A DNA stretch of 19,996 nucleotides from Candidatus Hydrogenedens sp. GTDB taxonomy: Bacteria; Hydrogenedentota; Hydrogenedentia; Hydrogenedentales; Hydrogenedentaceae. Every line of letters starts with the position of its first letter. Position 1 is the first letter of the stretch. Of the stretch, positions 18,422-19,996 are shown in pieces. The stretch spans positions 1 to 19,996 of the forward strand of contig JAIWNQ010000272.1 of NCBI GenBank assembly GCA_020216745.1, given 5' to 3'. The translations under genes were made by a program, and so were the position numbers. The notes beneath the pieces were generated by a model. It did not search any database. It was not told where the DNA came from and saw only the letters and a program-made list of their open reading frames with translations.

Positions 18422-18544
18422 ATGTATTCTATTCTTTATACGGGATTTTTATTTATGGTATTAAGTTGCTTCTGTATTTATGCAGATGAGTTTATAGAAA
18501 AAGCAAATAAAATAAACTTTATCGATGAAGGTGAATACCAATGA
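18422..18544 (+). CDS. 40-aa signal-peptide-like ORF coupled to the GLUG gene
   Basis: This short ORF starts at ATG 18422 with a GGAG ribosome site 9 bases upstream (18409-18412). It codes for a hydrophobic N-terminus (residues 1-20, FLFMVLSCFCIYA) followed by a charged tail (DEFIEKANKINF and IDEGEYQ). VLSC could serve as a lipobox (Cys16), or cleavage could follow Ala21. Its TGA overlaps the ATG of the next gene in an ATGA, and it carries that gene's ribosome site (GAAGGTG) inside its own last codons, which suggests translational coupling. It may be a leader peptide, a very small lipoprotein, or the leftover 5' end of an older exported protein. The longer in-frame start at 18272 is less likely. 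Confidence 0.5.
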   Translation: MYSILYTGFLFMVLSCFCIYADEFIEKANKINFIDEGEYQ

Positions 18545-19996
18545 ACACAAGACAAAGATTTTCAAAGGTAGTGTTTGTAAGTTTTACACTTAGTATTCTT
18601 TTCTTTTTGATAGGAGCGAATGGTTATGGTGTGATACAGATAAGTAGTATACAGGATTTGCAGAAGATAGGTAATGATGCAGGTTATCCGCTGAATGGTG
18701 AGTATGAATTGACGCAGGATATAGATGCGTCGGATACGATAAACTGGGACAGCGGAGCGGGTTTTGTTCCGATAGGGACGGAGGCTAATCCGTTTGTGGG
18801 CAAATTTGACGGAAATGGACACAAGATACATCGGTTATATATCAATCGTTCAGAGCAGGATAATGTTGGTTTGTTTGGGTATATAGGCACAGGAGGAGAG
18901 GTGATAAACTTAGGGATAGAAGAAGGTTGGATAAAGGGAAAAGATTATACAGGTATCCTTGCGGGTTATAGTGGGGGTATGGCAAGAAATTGTTATACTA
19001 CGGGCGGAGTCTCGGGGTCATGGGATACTGGAGGCTTTGTTGGTTCTAATGATGGTACGATAACACAGAGTTATTCCATGGGCTTAGTATCGGGGTCATG
19101 GGATACTGGAGGCTTTGTTGGTTCTAATGATGGTACGATAACACAGAGTTATTCCACGGGCGTAGTCTCGGGGTCATATTATGGTTATGTTGGAGGCTTG
19201 GTCGGTTGGAATGATGGTACGATAACGCAGAGTTATTCCACGGGCGTAGTATCGGGGTCATATTATGGTTATGTTGGAGGCTTGGTCGGTTGGAATGATG
19301 GTACGATAACGCAGAGTTATTCCACGGGCAGAGTATCGGGGTCATATCATGGTTATGTTGGAGGCTTTGTCGGTTGGAATGGAGGTACGATAACGCAGAG
19401 TTATTCCACGGGCGGAGTATCGGGGTCATGGTCTATTGGAGGCTTGGTCGGTTGGAATGATTATGGTACGATAACGCAGAGTTATTGGGACAAGGAGACG
19501 TCGGGTCGGACGACATCTGCGGGTGGAACTGGCAAGACGACCGCAGAGATGAAACAACAGGCGACTTTTGTGAATTGGGATTTTGTGAATGTATGGGCGA
19601 TGGTCGAGGGTGAGACCTATCCGTATTTACAAGCCTTAGGTCAGCCCGTCCCACCTCCAGCGGTGGTGGAGAAGGAGATATGGAATTTATCCGATTTGAA
19701 TAAGATAGGACGGGATATAGAGTATCCGATAGATGGAAATTATACATTGATGGTGGATATAGATGCGAGTGATACGATAAATTGGGATAATGGTAACGGA
19801 TTTAAACCAATAATTTTGTTGGGCAGATTTGATGGTAATGGGCATGTAATACAGAATTTATATATAAACCGTCCTGATGAGGATTATGTAGGTTTATTTA
19901 GTCGTGTAGGTGGTGAAGTAAAGCAAATAGGATTAGAGAATGTTCAGATTGTAGGTGAGAGTTTTGTCGGCGGTCTTGTTGGCTACAATGGTGGTA
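18541..19996 (+). CDS. GLUG-motif surface protein (3'-truncated by window edge)
   Basis: The frame stays open from ATG 18541 to the window end (at least 485 codons, no stop). Residues 1-30 form a signal peptide (VVFVSFTLSILFFLIGANG). A first module opens with IQISSIQDLQKIG, DIDASDTINWD, FDGNGHKIHRLYINR and NVGLFGYIG, the usual lead-in of GLUG proteins. Then come six close tandem GLUG repeats of 26-28 residues (VSGS-x-GG(F/L)VG-x-N-DGTITQSYSTG, about 157-318). A closing segment follows (SYWDKETSG, then AGGTGKTTAEMKQQ) to YPYL at about 360. A second module begins at about residue 380 (IWNLSDLNKIGRD, DIDASDTINWD, FDGNGHVIQNLYINR) and is cut by the edge. GLUG proteins are predicted extracellular beta-helix-like adhesins or surface proteins; no enzyme domain is visible here. 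The ribosome site is GAAGGTG, 7 bases before the ATG. Confidence 0.88.
   Translation, partial: MNTRQRFSKVVFVSFTLSILFFLIGANGYGVIQISSIQDLQKIGNDAGYPLNGEYELTQDIDASDTINWDSGAGFVPIGTEANPFVGKFDGNGHKIHRLYINRSEQDNVGLFGYIGTGGEVINLGIEEGWIKGKDYTGILAGYSGGMARNCYTTGGVSGSWDTGGFVGSNDGTITQSYSMGLVSGSWDTGGFVGSNDGTITQSYSTGVVSGSYYGYVGGLVGWNDGTITQSYSTGVVSGSYYGYVGGLVGWNDGTITQSYSTGRVSGSYHGYVGGFVGWNGGTITQSYSTGGVSGSWSIGGLVGWNDYGTITQSYWDKETSGRTTSAGGTGKTTAEMKQQATFVNWDFVNVWAMVEGETYPYLQALGQPVPPPAVVEKEIWNLSDLNKIGRDIEYPIDGNYTLMVDIDASDTINWDNGNGFKPIILLGRFDGNGHVIQNLYINRPDEDYVGLFSRVGGEVKQIGLENVQIVGESFVGGLVGYNGG
19009..19494 (+). repeat. In-frame GLUG tandem DNA repeats (78 and 84 bp)
   Basis: The phrase GT(A/C)TCGGGGTCA recurs at 19009, 19087, 19165, 19249, 19333 and 19417. 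The spacing is 78, 78, 84, 84 and 84 bp. Copies starting at 19009 and 19087 are almost identical, as are those at 19165, 19249 and 19333. Two sub-families differ by a two-residue insertion (SWDTGG against SYYGYVGG). Near-identity at the DNA level, including third codon positions, points to recent duplication or gene conversion. Confidence 0.93.

Noticed and set aside
19124..19747. Two minus-strand repeat-containing ORFs opposite the GLUG gene
   Set aside because: They mirror the GLUG repeats; the plus-strand frame has a signal peptide, ribosome site and family motifs.

Overview
The window looks like the chromosome of an AT-rich, Gram-negative (double-membrane) bacterium. Hand counts give about 17% GC in one intergenic line and about 32% in a typical gene line. 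Four things point to a little-studied lineage: a complete MCE/Mla-type lipid ABC transporter, many exported and lipid-anchored proteins, a large subtilase with a Glu-Gly repeat linker, and a GLUG-repeat surface protein. The style of the EG-repeat and GLUG proteins recalls uncultured Hydrogenedentes/PVC-like genomes. That placement is inference from protein style, not from a marker gene. No rRNA, tRNA, CRISPR, transposase or phage gene was seen.

Layout. (1) 1-6476, plus strand: the 3' part of ligA (NAD-dependent DNA ligase), overlapping by one base a STAS-MlaE permease gene. This is followed by the MlaF ATPase, the MlaD/MCE substrate-binding protein and a PqiC-like auxiliary lipoprotein, then a heavy-metal permease of the SO_0444 type carrying a C-terminal HMA domain. 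(2) 6477-6797: a convergent gap without a gene. (3) 10885-6798, minus strand: a four-gene run of HAD-IIA/NagD-like phosphatase, a 66-residue membrane zinc-ribbon protein, a membrane protein with two zinc ribbons and TPR repeats, and an exported TPR protein. The last has an N-terminal half that resembles a zinc-dependent phospholipase C which has lost its zinc ligands. (4) 11003-12747, plus strand: a small lipoprotein and a sulfatase-fold enzyme with Thr at the nucleophile position, 2 bp apart. (5) 16584-12763, minus strand: a 1273-residue secreted S8 protease. (6) 16648-17574, plus strand: a cation diffusion facilitator. (7) 17575-18421: a long, very AT-rich non-coding stretch with several predicted hairpins. 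(8) 18422 to the end: a 40-codon signal-peptide-like ORF overlapping (ATGA) the start of a GLUG-repeat protein that runs off the window.

How they work together. MlaE, MlaF, MlaD and the PqiC-like lipoprotein should form one envelope-spanning lipid transporter, with the STAS domain of the permease standing in for a separate MlaB. The SO_0444-like permease and the CDF protein are two separate metal exporters at different places in the window. The minus-strand zinc-ribbon/TPR set is the least explained part and the best candidate for an undescribed envelope module. The protease and the GLUG protein are large secreted or surface proteins whose genes carry in-frame tandem DNA repeats that could change in copy number.
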